DNA from: Leptospiraceae bacterium
Lineage (GTDB): Bacteria; Spirochaetota; Leptospiria; Leptospirales; Leptospiraceae
NCBI GenBank assembly: GCA_027485405.1
Contig: JAIXRB010000150.1
Span: forward strand, 1 to 17,678
Length of the DNA: 17,678 bases
Reading direction: 5' to 3'
Shown: positions 1 through 6,702 of the stretch, piece by piece
Layout: each line of letters opens with the position of its first letter
Numbering within the stretch: position 1 is the first letter of the stretch
Notes under the pieces: generated by a model
Told to the model about the DNA's origin: nothing
The model's database searches: none
Seen by the model: the letters and a program-made list of their open reading frames with translations, nothing else
Position numbers and translations under genes: made by a program

Positions 1-792
1 AATTCGCTGGAGGGGAAAATGAGGAAAAAGCGAAACCAACAAAAAAGCGCTTACGATCCCGATGATTAAGCTCGCTCTTGGTTTGATTTTAAAGAATGAG
101 CTAAAAAACACAAGAATCACTGGCAAAAGAAGGACCAAGTCCTGCTCGGAATAGGGTTTTACAGATAATTGGCTGAGCTTTGGTGAAGCAATGTAAAAAA
201 AGAAATTTGCAATCATGTAACTCGGTATCGTTGTTTTACTCATATGAATGATATGAGTTTTCAGGTCTGTTTTTGTAATCGATGCCGCAAGGTTTGTTGT
301 GTCAGAAAGTGGCGACATTTTATCTCCGAAATAACAGCCACTGACAACCGCACCTGCCACCAATCCTTTTGGAATTTGAAATTCGTCACCTACTCCGATT
401 AAGGCAAGACCTAAAGTTCCAGCCGTTGTCCAAGACGAACCGCTGACCAAAGCAAAAAGAGAAGTAGCAAAAACGCAGGAGTTTAGGAAAAAAGCAGGTG
501 ATAGATAGTGAATCCCCAAATCCATGATAAGTTGGATCGTCCCAATTTCCCCCCAAACTCTGATTAGAATGCCAACCAAAGCTAAAATTTCCATAGCAGG
601 CAAAATGGAGCGAAAATTGGTTTTTAGAGTTGGGAAAAAATCAGTTTGCGAATCGAGAGGAATCAGAAAACAAAGAATGCCTGCTAAAAACAAGGAAATG
701 CTTTGGAAATACGTTGGAAAAAGCCAACGAAAGAACCAGGCAAAGAAAAGTAGAGCCAGGAAAGGGGTTATGCTCACTAACCCCTTTTTCAT
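1..792 (-). CDS. nhaC: NhaC-type Na+/H+ antiporter, C-terminus beyond window
   Basis: The frame reads from ATG at 792 leftwards through the window edge, giving 264 codons without a stop, so the 3' end is missing. The translation is strongly hydrophobic. It carries the NhaC family signature: GSSWTTAGT near residues 118-126 and SGCYFGDKMSPLSDTTNLA at 151-169. In this family these segments form the core that exchanges Na+ for H+ across the inner membrane in pH and sodium homeostasis. The start codon directly follows the stop of the Nramp-related gene (TAA then ATG), so translation is probably coupled and the two genes share an mRNA. The family usually has about 450-500 residues, so roughly half is visible. 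The family call is firm. Ion specificity is inferred, since some members use other organic or metal substrates, for example malate/Na+-lactate exchangers. Confidence 0.85.
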   Translation of the reverse strand, partial: MKKGLVSITPFLALLFFAWFFRWLFPTYFQSISLFLAGILCFLIPLDSQTDFFPTLKTNFRSILPAMEILALVGILIRVWGEIGTIQLIMDLGIHYLSPAFFLNSCVFATSLFALVSGSSWTTAGTLGLALIGVGDEFQIPKGLVAGAVVSGCYFGDKMSPLSDTTNLAASITKTDLKTHIIHMSKTTIPSYMIANFFFYIASPKLSQLSVKPYSEQDLVLLLPVILVFFSSFFKIKPRASLIIGIVSAFLLVSLFPHFPLQRI

Positions 793-2037
793 TTAGAAAA
801 AACGCATCTGCAGATAATACAAAGAAAACCCAGAGAGAAACAAGATTCCAAACCAAGCAAAGAGATTCATAAAGAGACCTGGTCTTTCTGATTTTGGAAT
901 GTCTTTCCCAAACAAAATCATGTAGTGGAGTACTGCAAGCAACGGAGCGTTTAGAAAGGAAATTGTAGTAGCAAAGTCCACCAAACTTTTCATAGATGTT
1001 AAGAAGAATCCGAGTATGGCTAAACTTCCCAAAGCCACAAAGCCAATCCAAAACCAATAGGCTTTTTCAACTCCAATTTTGGCGAGAGGAGGAAAGAGTC
1101 TTGCCCCGGCATCGGCAACAACTCGCGGATAGGCGTCAAAACAAGTGATCGTGGTTGAAAACATAGTAAAAAATGCCGCAACCAAAATGATAGGATAGGA
1201 CCAAGGGCCTAAGGATGTGGTATACAAATTGATTAGCTCAGAAGTAAAGCTCACCGCCTGACCGGAGAATTCTTTTCCAGTGTTGTACATCATGTTAGAA
1301 CCTAGAATCACAAAGAAAATCGCAAGAACTGTGGTTCCCCAGTATCCGATATGAAAATCGAGCATGGCGAATTTTTTCGGAGGAAGCTCACCGTTTTCTT
1401 TTTTCTTAGCAAGAATCCATTCCGACTGCCAAACCGCGGCTTCAATTGGAATGGGCATCCAACCCATAAGAGCTATTAGAAAAAACACATGCTCTTTGTT
1501 ACCCAAACTAAAGGAAGGCGCCGGAGTCGCAAGCTTTGGAATGTTGGCAAAGAAAGAAGAGATGACAGCAAGGATGGTAGCAAGCGTCAATCCTAACACG
1601 ATCCACTTCATTAATGAATCTAAGAGGGAGTATTTTCCCAAAGATAGAATCAAAAAACAAACAAACAAGATAAAAGCACAGACGATCCAAGGCGCAAATT
1701 CAATGCCTGATATGTTTTGAAAAAGCCCCGATGTCACAAGTGTAACTGTAGCAACGATAATACACATGGTTCCGAATGAAACGAGAAAGAAAATCCATAC
1801 AGCCCATTTACCAAGATTTGCATATCCGTTTAACAAACTGGACCCAGTGACTAAAGTATAGCGAGTCCCCACTTCAAAAAACGGGAATTTGATTAGGTTT
1901 GCAAAAATGACGACTGCGAGTAGCTCGTATCCGAAAACGGCACCGGCTCTCGTACTTTGCACTAAATGCGACACTCCCACCGCGGCACCAGCGTACAGCA
2001 GTCCTGGCCCTAGATATTTCAAGAATTGTGTATTCAT
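793..2037 (-). CDS. Nramp-related membrane transporter lacking canonical metal site
   Basis: This is a 414-residue polytopic membrane protein with about eleven hydrophobic segments, the size and fold pattern of the Nramp/SLC11 family of proton-coupled divalent metal transporters. Helix 1 begins with the family's GPG turn. Where classical MntH proteins have DPGN, this protein reads AGAAVGVSHLVQS (residues 17-29). Helix 6, which normally has the metal-ligating MPH, reads GWMPIPIEAAVWQ (192-204), so the Met is kept and the His is lost. The usual Asp/Asn ligands are therefore absent, and substrates other than Mn2+ or Fe2+ are likely; Mg2+ has been described for other divergent Nramp relatives. 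The first four bases overlap the desaturase stop (ATGA), and the stop abuts the nhaC start, so the three genes look like one transcription unit. The family call is solid; the substrate is unknown. Confidence 0.8.
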   Translation of the reverse strand: MNTQFLKYLGPGLLYAGAAVGVSHLVQSTRAGAVFGYELLAVVIFANLIKFPFFEVGTRYTLVTGSSLLNGYANLGKWAVWIFFLVSFGTMCIIVATVTLVTSGLFQNISGIEFAPWIVCAFILFVCFLILSLGKYSLLDSLMKWIVLGLTLATILAVISSFFANIPKLATPAPSFSLGNKEHVFFLIALMGWMPIPIEAAVWQSEWILAKKKENGELPPKKFAMLDFHIGYWGTTVLAIFFVILGSNMMYNTGKEFSGQAVSFTSELINLYTTSLGPWSYPIILVAAFFTMFSTTITCFDAYPRVVADAGARLFPPLAKIGVEKAYWFWIGFVALGSLAILGFFLTSMKSLVDFATTISFLNAPLLAVLHYMILFGKDIPKSERPGLFMNLFAWFGILFLSGFSLYYLQMRFF

Positions 2038-3065
2038 CTATCCCCCTGGTAAAAAACAGTCTCACCTTCGTCTGAAACAAACTTGCAATTTGCAGAAGAA
2101 TTTAAGACCGCTTTTAGAACCGATTTGCTTTCAAACTTTAAATCAGGCACTATTTCTTTCAAATGAGCGTTCGCCTTTAATAGGTTGTAGTGTGGGATTT
2201 TTGGAAAAAGGTGATGAACGGTGTGAGTCCCTATGTTGTGGTGGATAGGCTCAAAGATTCCATAAGTTCTGTCTACTGTTGACAAAGCTCCCTTTACATA
2301 GTCCCAAGACTTTCCTCGGTACCAGGGAACTTCGGGAGCTGTATGGTGTAAGTAAGTGACAACCGAAAGCCAAACCACAAAAACCGAATAAGGAGCAATA
2401 TAGTAAGTGAAAAGATTCCAAAACCCAAAGTTTAAACCAAATAACGTCAAGGAAAGGAACCAAAGACCCCAAAAAAAGGAACTGGCAACAACTTTGTAGC
2501 GATCTCCTTTAGAAAAAAGAGGACTCTCTGGATGAAAATGCGAGCCATCCCGACCCGGTGACCTAACAAAAAGATAAAGCGGGAAGACGATGAGAAAGAC
2601 TTTGAACCGGAGGAACTTGGAAACTGAACTCATCTTCTCATACTCTGATTTGGAAACGGGATACCAAGACTCATCCTTATCTATGTTTCCATGGAAGTTA
2701 TGATGTGTTCGGTGACTCACTCGCCATCCGTGATAGGGAACCAAGAGAATTGTATGAGCAAGAGTGCCAAAAAAATCGTTGATTCGCCTGGAACCTGAAA
2801 AGGACCCATGGCCACAATCATGCCCGACTACGAACAAAGCCCAGAAAAACGTACCTTGTAAAAACCAATAAACAGGTTCAAACCAGAGAGAATTCAATTG
2901 CCACTTTGCCATCGCCAAACCAATGATCCAAGCATAGTCCCAAAAAAAATAGGAAATGGATAACACTAAAGAAGGCTGGAAAAGCTCTTCTGGAATGCTC
3001 TTTTTGTAGGTTTGTAAGGTCTGGCTCCAAGTAGGAGGCTTGGCTTCTGAAATAGCTATGTTCAT
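2034..3065 (-). CDS. membrane fatty acid desaturase, FAD2/DesB-like
   Basis: This 343-residue di-iron desaturase inserts a double bond into membrane acyl chains using O2 and electrons from a ferredoxin or cytochrome. All three histidine boxes are intact: HDCGH (82-86), HRTHH (118-122) and HTVHH (281-285, within HHNIGTHTVHH). Hydrophobic spans lie before box 1 and between boxes 2 and 3. The spacing and the GTH-VHHLFP-IPHYNL block resemble plant and cyanobacterial omega-6/omega-3 desaturases more than acyl-CoA delta-9 enzymes, so delta-12 or delta-15 activity is likely but inferred. It is the first gene of a three-gene cluster and overlaps the Nramp-related gene by four bases. No clear Shine-Dalgarno sequence precedes the ATG. 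The role is probably membrane fluidity adaptation. Regiochemistry cannot be read from the sequence. Confidence 0.88.
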   Translation of the reverse strand: MNIAISEAKPPTWSQTLQTYKKSIPEELFQPSLVLSISYFFWDYAWIIGLAMAKWQLNSLWFEPVYWFLQGTFFWALFVVGHDCGHGSFSGSRRINDFFGTLAHTILLVPYHGWRVSHRTHHNFHGNIDKDESWYPVSKSEYEKMSSVSKFLRFKVFLIVFPLYLFVRSPGRDGSHFHPESPLFSKGDRYKVVASSFFWGLWFLSLTLFGLNFGFWNLFTYYIAPYSVFVVWLSVVTYLHHTAPEVPWYRGKSWDYVKGALSTVDRTYGIFEPIHHNIGTHTVHHLFPKIPHYNLLKANAHLKEIVPDLKFESKSVLKAVLNSSANCKFVSDEGETVFYQGDR

Positions 3066-3155
3066 TTTAGGATTTAATTAGTCGAAATGGAAGTCTGTTC
3101 TGTTTAGAGGCAATTTGAAACTGCAAGGAAAATTAGCAACTCATTAAAGCAGGCA
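3066..3155 (-). other. 90-base intergenic gap
   Basis: This gap separates the glycosyltransferase-like gene from the desaturase gene, both read leftwards. It is A+T-rich. I see no convincing sigma-70 box pair and no strong hairpin followed by a T-run. The desaturase cluster may have its own weak promoter here or be transcribed by read-through. Confidence 0.4.
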
Positions 3156-4691
3156 TCATTCATGAGGAAAAATGGTAATAGCCGTTAGCCAAGCATTGGA
3201 TGAATTGCTCACAGATTGCCGAGCCAAGGAAACTCCGCTTTCTCTCAACAGATCCCCATTTTGATTGGAATTGTTTCGAATGCCTACAATCACAATTTTC
3301 TTATTTCTATTCTCAGATAAAATCCTTTTGAATGCGGTGGCACCTTCTTTATCTATGAGTAAAACAGGAATTTTGTGACTTAAATCAAAAGTAGATTGAA
3401 AAACTTGTGTGTCCCGAGCCACCAAAAGCTCCGCACCCTGGTTTTTGATAAACTTGTAATTTTGATAGTAGGAATCAGTAAATCTGAAAAACAGCAAACA
3501 GTAGCAAAAGGAAAGCAAAAGAGAAAATCCAAGTAGAGCCCTTTCCCATTTTAGAAGGCCTGTTTGAAAATCCCTGGTTTTAAAGTACAAAATCATACCA
3601 ATGGGATAGAGGAACAATGCAAACCGCATTCCTAAATAGAATGTGCTTTGAATCGGAGAAAGGAAGGCAAACAGAAGGACACTTGAAAATAGAATCAAAT
3701 GATGCCATTGTTTCATTTTTGTAAGGCGATGCCCTAAAATTAAAAAAATTGGAAACTGAAAGAAGAAAGGATTTGTGAACATCGGAAAGGAGAAAAAGAG
3801 ATTTTTAAAACCGCTCACAATTCTCTCTAGAATTGAGCCCGCATGGATGGGATCAAAGGCTTTGATTCCCAAAGGATGGAAGAAAAAAAGCTGGTTCAGG
3901 AAAAGACAAAGGCAAAGACAAATAAGCATTGGAATCAGGCAAGTAACAAACGCAATCTGACTTTTGTTCTGCTTCCCTTTCACTTTCATCTCCAAATACA
4001 AGGAAAACGGGAGAAGAAAAGCAAAGGCTATCATTTCCGTTCGGATAAAAAAAGTAAGTGAAACAAGAATCGCTCCCAAAACTATAAAAATACTTTCTTT
4101 CGAATGAGTAAAATAGTATCCGGTCAAAAAAAGAAAGGCAACGGTTAGGTGTTCCTCTAAGTCAAAAACAGCAAAAAAGATTCCAGTTCCCAAAAAAGTT
4201 AAAAACAGCGTAGTCACAATGTTTGCATTGGAAATGTTCTCTCGTTTACCTAATAAAACAGTAAATACCAATAAACCCAAAAGCACAAAGTGCTGATAAA
4301 GAAAAACTCCACCAATACCAAACATCCGAACCGAGAAAGACAAAAGGTAAGAAAAGAATCCAGGATAGAGATAGTAACACTTGTTTTCCTGAATAGTAAT
4401 CACTCTAGAGGAGATAAAAAAATCGAAGTTTGGATCAAAAGCCTTAGCTAAATACTGACAAGAGAAAGAGTCCGTCTTCAGGTAATCTTGGATTTGCAGA
4501 TACTTGAACATCCCATCTCCAAAATACGAAATGATAAATCTGTCTAAGCCCACTTCCTCTCGATTCCAGTAGGTTAAAAAAATAAGATGTACAAGAACGG
4601 AAAAAAAAGAAAGCCCCAATGCCCAAAGAAATGGGGACTTAGACAATTGCCCTAGGTTTCGCACTGAATTTAAGTGAGCTCTCCCCCACAA
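3156..4691 (-). CDS. multi-pass membrane protein, possible GT-C glycosyltransferase
   Basis: This protein of up to 511 residues has about ten hydrophobic segments. A long polar loop follows the first one and contains FGDGMFKYLQIQDYL. A soluble tail of roughly 80 residues closes the protein. This layout, with an acidic motif in the first periplasmic loop, is what GT-C lipid-linked sugar transferases (PMT/GT39-like) show, but I see no diagnostic family motif. The call is therefore structural and tentative. The longest frame starts with TTG at 4691 and overlaps the end of arsS by 22 bases. A GTG at 4664 lies just beyond the arsS stop, with the purine-rich GGGGGAG about 16 bases upstream, and is an equally plausible start. 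The overlap suggests co-transcription with the arsenosugar genes. A role in glycosylating an arsenosugar product or a lipid is speculation. Confidence 0.5.
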   Translation of the reverse strand: MWGRAHLNSVRNLGQLSKSPFLWALGLSFFSVLVHLIFLTYWNREEVGLDRFIISYFGDGMFKYLQIQDYLKTDSFSCQYLAKAFDPNFDFFISSRVITIQENKCYYLYPGFFSYLLSFSVRMFGIGGVFLYQHFVLLGLLVFTVLLGKRENISNANIVTTLFLTFLGTGIFFAVFDLEEHLTVAFLFLTGYYFTHSKESIFIVLGAILVSLTFFIRTEMIAFAFLLPFSLYLEMKVKGKQNKSQIAFVTCLIPMLICLCLCLFLNQLFFFHPLGIKAFDPIHAGSILERIVSGFKNLFFSFPMFTNPFFFQFPIFLILGHRLTKMKQWHHLILFSSVLLFAFLSPIQSTFYLGMRFALFLYPIGMILYFKTRDFQTGLLKWERALLGFSLLLSFCYCLLFFRFTDSYYQNYKFIKNQGAELLVARDTQVFQSTFDLSHKIPVLLIDKEGATAFKRILSENRNKKIVIVGIRNNSNQNGDLLRESGVSLARQSVSNSSNAWLTAITIFPHE

Positions 4692-5671
4692 CTAGAACCT
4701 GACCCCGCGGTACATCCATAGCAGTGATTCCCAATAGCGATAGTTCGTTGGAGAAAAGTGATCGGATCGAAGTACTTGAGATTTTTTTCAGTTTCCACAG
4801 GCATCTCAAGCATTTGGTTAAAATCGCAATCGTAGATGTTCCCTAAATGATCGATCGAAATCTGATCCCGGCACATCAAACCTGGCAGGGTTTGAGGGTT
4901 GAAAGCGTTTGAAAGAACATCCATATAGAATTCAAATTTTCCCGCCTTTAGAAGAGCATTTAAATAGCGACTGATTGGCATATTGTTGATGCAAAAAAGC
5001 TCATGAAATACGATACCATACTGATCAAAAAGATTTTTTTTGAATTCCTTTTCTAATTGCTTCTGCGAAGAGCTAACAAAGAGTCCAGTGGGATTGCTCA
5101 CCAAGTTTAGTTTTAAGTCTTTTCCATATCCTTTTTTGTTCAGTTTTTGAAGTGCGAGAATGGATTTATCAAAAACATGACTTCCTCGTTGTTTGTCGGT
5201 GAATGCCTGGTTGAAATGTGGGAGCGAAGAAAAGATCTCCACTTTGTGTTCTGCAAGAAAGTCATAGAGGTAGTCAAATTTCTCTTCTTCGAGAATAGTG
5301 AGATTGCATCGGTCGATGATTCGCTTGTTTAGTTTAGAAAGTTCTTCAACTAAGTATGTAAAGTGAGGATTTCCCTCAGGTGCTCCACCTGTAATGTCTA
5401 CTGTTTGGATCTGAGGGATTTTTCGAATCCAGTCCAAACAGTGATCGATCACTTCTCGACTCATCATCTCAGTTCGCAAAGGAGAAGCATCCACATGACA
5501 ATGGTTGCATGCTTGGTTGCACCATTTGCCAACATTGATTTGAAAAGTGGTGAGGGAGCGTGCCCTAATCCCATTCTCAAATCCATTTACAGTTTCTATC
5601 GCCGAACGAAAAGAACGAGAATAGGAATCGAGAGCTTTGATCTGAGAACTGGGAGATTGTAAAGTTGCCAT
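4670..5671 (-). CDS. arsS: arsenosugar biosynthesis radical SAM protein ArsS
   Basis: This 333-residue radical SAM enzyme carries the [4Fe-4S] motif CNQACNHC with Cys51, Cys55 and Cys58, followed by DITGGAPEGNP, the SAM-binding GGxPE-like segment. The C-terminal block contains GLMCRDQISID, DCDFNQML and a cysteine-rich end CYGCTAGSGSSCGG (Cys317, Cys320, Cys328). This is the ArsS architecture. By family knowledge ArsS acts after ArsM, joining a deoxyadenosyl-derived ribose to a methylated arsenical on the way to dimethylarsinoylribosides. Some relatives are selenoproteins; here the C-terminal positions are cysteines and no in-frame UGA interrupts the gene. It starts four bases after the stop of the peroxidase-like gene, its typical partner. 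No arsM or arsR is visible in the window, so the methyltransferase must be encoded elsewhere. Confidence in the family is high. Confidence 0.9.
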   Translation of the reverse strand: MATLQSPSSQIKALDSYSRSFRSAIETVNGFENGIRARSLTTFQINVGKWCNQACNHCHVDASPLRTEMMSREVIDHCLDWIRKIPQIQTVDITGGAPEGNPHFTYLVEELSKLNKRIIDRCNLTILEEEKFDYLYDFLAEHKVEIFSSLPHFNQAFTDKQRGSHVFDKSILALQKLNKKGYGKDLKLNLVSNPTGLFVSSSQKQLEKEFKKNLFDQYGIVFHELFCINNMPISRYLNALLKAGKFEFYMDVLSNAFNPQTLPGLMCRDQISIDHLGNIYDCDFNQMLEMPVETEKNLKYFDPITFLQRTIAIGNHCYGCTAGSGSSCGGELT

Positions 5672-5675
5672 AGTA

Positions 5676-6011
5676 CTAAATAGATAACTCGTCTATTTTG
5701 TTATTCATTTGCACACTATGAACAAGGGTAATGCCTGCCGCCATAGCTGAGGCTACATGGACAGCTTCGGACATCTCTGCTTCGGTTGCCCCTTTTTGGA
5801 GACTGGTAGTTGTGTAAGCATCGATGCAATAGGGACATTTCAAAGCATGGGAAACAGCAAGTGCAATGAGAGCCTTTTCTCTTTCTGTCAATGCCCCTTC
5901 AGCCATGACAGCTCCATAGTAGGCAAAAAACTTGTCACCCAAGTCTTTGTTGACCCGACCGATTTCGGAGAATTTACCTAAGTCTTTGGCATTGTAGTAG
6001 TGGTTTGACAT
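5676..6011 (-). CDS. arsenosugar-associated peroxidase-like CMD/AhpD-family protein
   Basis: This small protein of 111 residues from ATG 6011 belongs to the carboxymuconolactone decarboxylase/AhpD-like group. The redox pair is CPYC (Cys59, Cys62) within HALKCPYCIDAYT, and the MSNHYYNAKDLGKF start is typical of the subgroup encoded beside arsS. AhpD-type proteins use the CxxC pair for peroxide reduction or thiol transfer. The exact reaction in arsenosugar formation is not established. I chose ATG 6011 because AAAGGA stands a few bases upstream; a longer frame from 6050 adds 13 residues but has a poor ribosome site. It is the first gene of the arsenosugar operon and sits four bases before arsS. 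A promoter candidate with an inverted repeat lies 50-90 bases upstream. Confidence 0.88.
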   Translation of the reverse strand: MSNHYYNAKDLGKFSEIGRVNKDLGDKFFAYYGAVMAEGALTEREKALIALAVSHALKCPYCIDAYTTTSLQKGATEAEMSEAVHVASAMAAGITLVHSVQMNNKIDELSI

Positions 6012-6059
6012 ACTGTTCCTTTTTCCAGTAAGACTTTCGAGATCATGCATCTTTTCAAT

Positions 6060-6082
6060 CTAATTTTTCCATTTTAAATTAG
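6060..6082. promoter_or_regulatory. inverted repeat over the -10 box, possible operator
   Basis: CTAATTT and AAATTAG form a perfect 7-base inverted repeat around a 9-base centre, covering the -10 element of the promoter above. This position suits a dimeric repressor. Whether it responds to arsenic is unknown; no ArsR-type gene is visible nearby. A+T-rich inverted repeats can arise by chance, so this is a candidate only. Confidence 0.35.
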
Positions 6083-6099
6083 ACATATACTAAGGTCAG
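6071..6099 (-). promoter_or_regulatory. promoter of the arsenosugar operon
   Basis: On the leftward strand the sequence reads CTGACC (6099-6094), a 17-base spacer, then TAAAAT (6076-6071). This gives 4/6 and 5/6 matches to the sigma-70 consensus at ideal spacing. The start of transcription would be near 6063, leaving a leader of about 50 bases before ATG 6011. It is the only good box pair seen upstream of the peroxidase-like and arsS genes. Confidence 0.5.
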
Positions 6100-6447
6100 C
6101 TTGCCCGGTGTCATTGAAATAATCAACTAACTTGAGTAGGTGACCTGCTACCATGTTTTCAAATCTCGCCCTTTTCTCCTCAATCACACTCCAATCATAC
6201 AAATAGATTTTACCTTCTTTCTTTAAGCTCCGAACAATTTTATTAGAATAAGGATTAATAGGAAAATGATAATACACGCACTACAAGGCATTTAACCACC
6301 GAGTGAAAAAAGGCTTCCATTTTAGGTTTTTATGGATTTCGTCAAAAACAAGGATTGGATTTTGCTCTTTCAGGATTCTTTCAGCAAAGACTTGATTTGA
6401 TTTGGTCAAGACTGTTTTTTCTAGGTCGAAAATTTGGTCGGAAGCCA
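6074..6447 (-). pseudogene. remnant of an AAA_14/DUF4143 ATPase
   Basis: Two pieces of the same family occur in order but in different frames. The piece at 6298-6447 reads MASDQIFDLEK and then ILVFDEIHKNLKWKPFF, the Walker B segment of ATPases with an AAA_14 domain, and stops at TAG. A possible ruined P-loop (GGKGS) sits just upstream, after an in-frame stop. The piece at 6074-6277 reads KIVRSLKKEGKIYLYDWS, then ARFENMVAGHLLKLVDYFND, the C-terminal DUF4143 region. The P-loop, the roughly 200 residues that should separate the two pieces, and the far C-terminus are missing. The gene is therefore dead through deletion and frameshift. Such ATPases are frequent in accessory DNA and are often decayed. 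Neither fragment has a credible ribosome site. Confidence 0.75.
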
Positions 6448-6484
6448 TCGATCCCTTGCCTCCGACTTTCTAATTAAGTTAAAG

Positions 6485-6512
6485 TTGATAGGTAATACTT
6501 AGCGGATAAAAC
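6485..6512 (+). promoter_or_regulatory. possible promoter of the LamG lipoprotein gene
   Basis: TTGATA, a 16-base spacer and TAAAAC form a plausible sigma-70-type pair. The predicted start near 6519 leaves a leader of about 180 bases before GTG 6703. Inside this leader AATCTCC (6533-6539) and GGAGATT (6558-6564) can pair as a 7-bp stem with an 18-base loop. No other good pair was seen between the ATPase remnant and the gene. Confidence 0.3.
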
Positions 6513-6702
6513 TTTGAGTAGATTTTTTGCGTAATCTCCTTCTTGTGAACGGCTTTTGGAGATTAAAATAGCCAGGGAAAAGCCCACCACCTTCCAATTC
6601 CGTTCCAAAATATCCGATAATTTCAATAGAAATAGTACTTGGTTTTTTCTTAAAAATCCGCAAACTAGAACGAAGGCGATTGTTAAAAATCATAAAAAGA
6701 CA

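Noticed and set aside
641..1057. Leftward frame of 138 codons across the nhaC/Nramp junction
   Set aside because: It is out of frame with two well-supported membrane genes and shows no family motif.
6556..6702. Lipoprotein start at TTG 6556
   Set aside because: The extra 49 residues are charged and would bury the lipoprotein signal; GTG 6703 puts the lipobox at Cys20.
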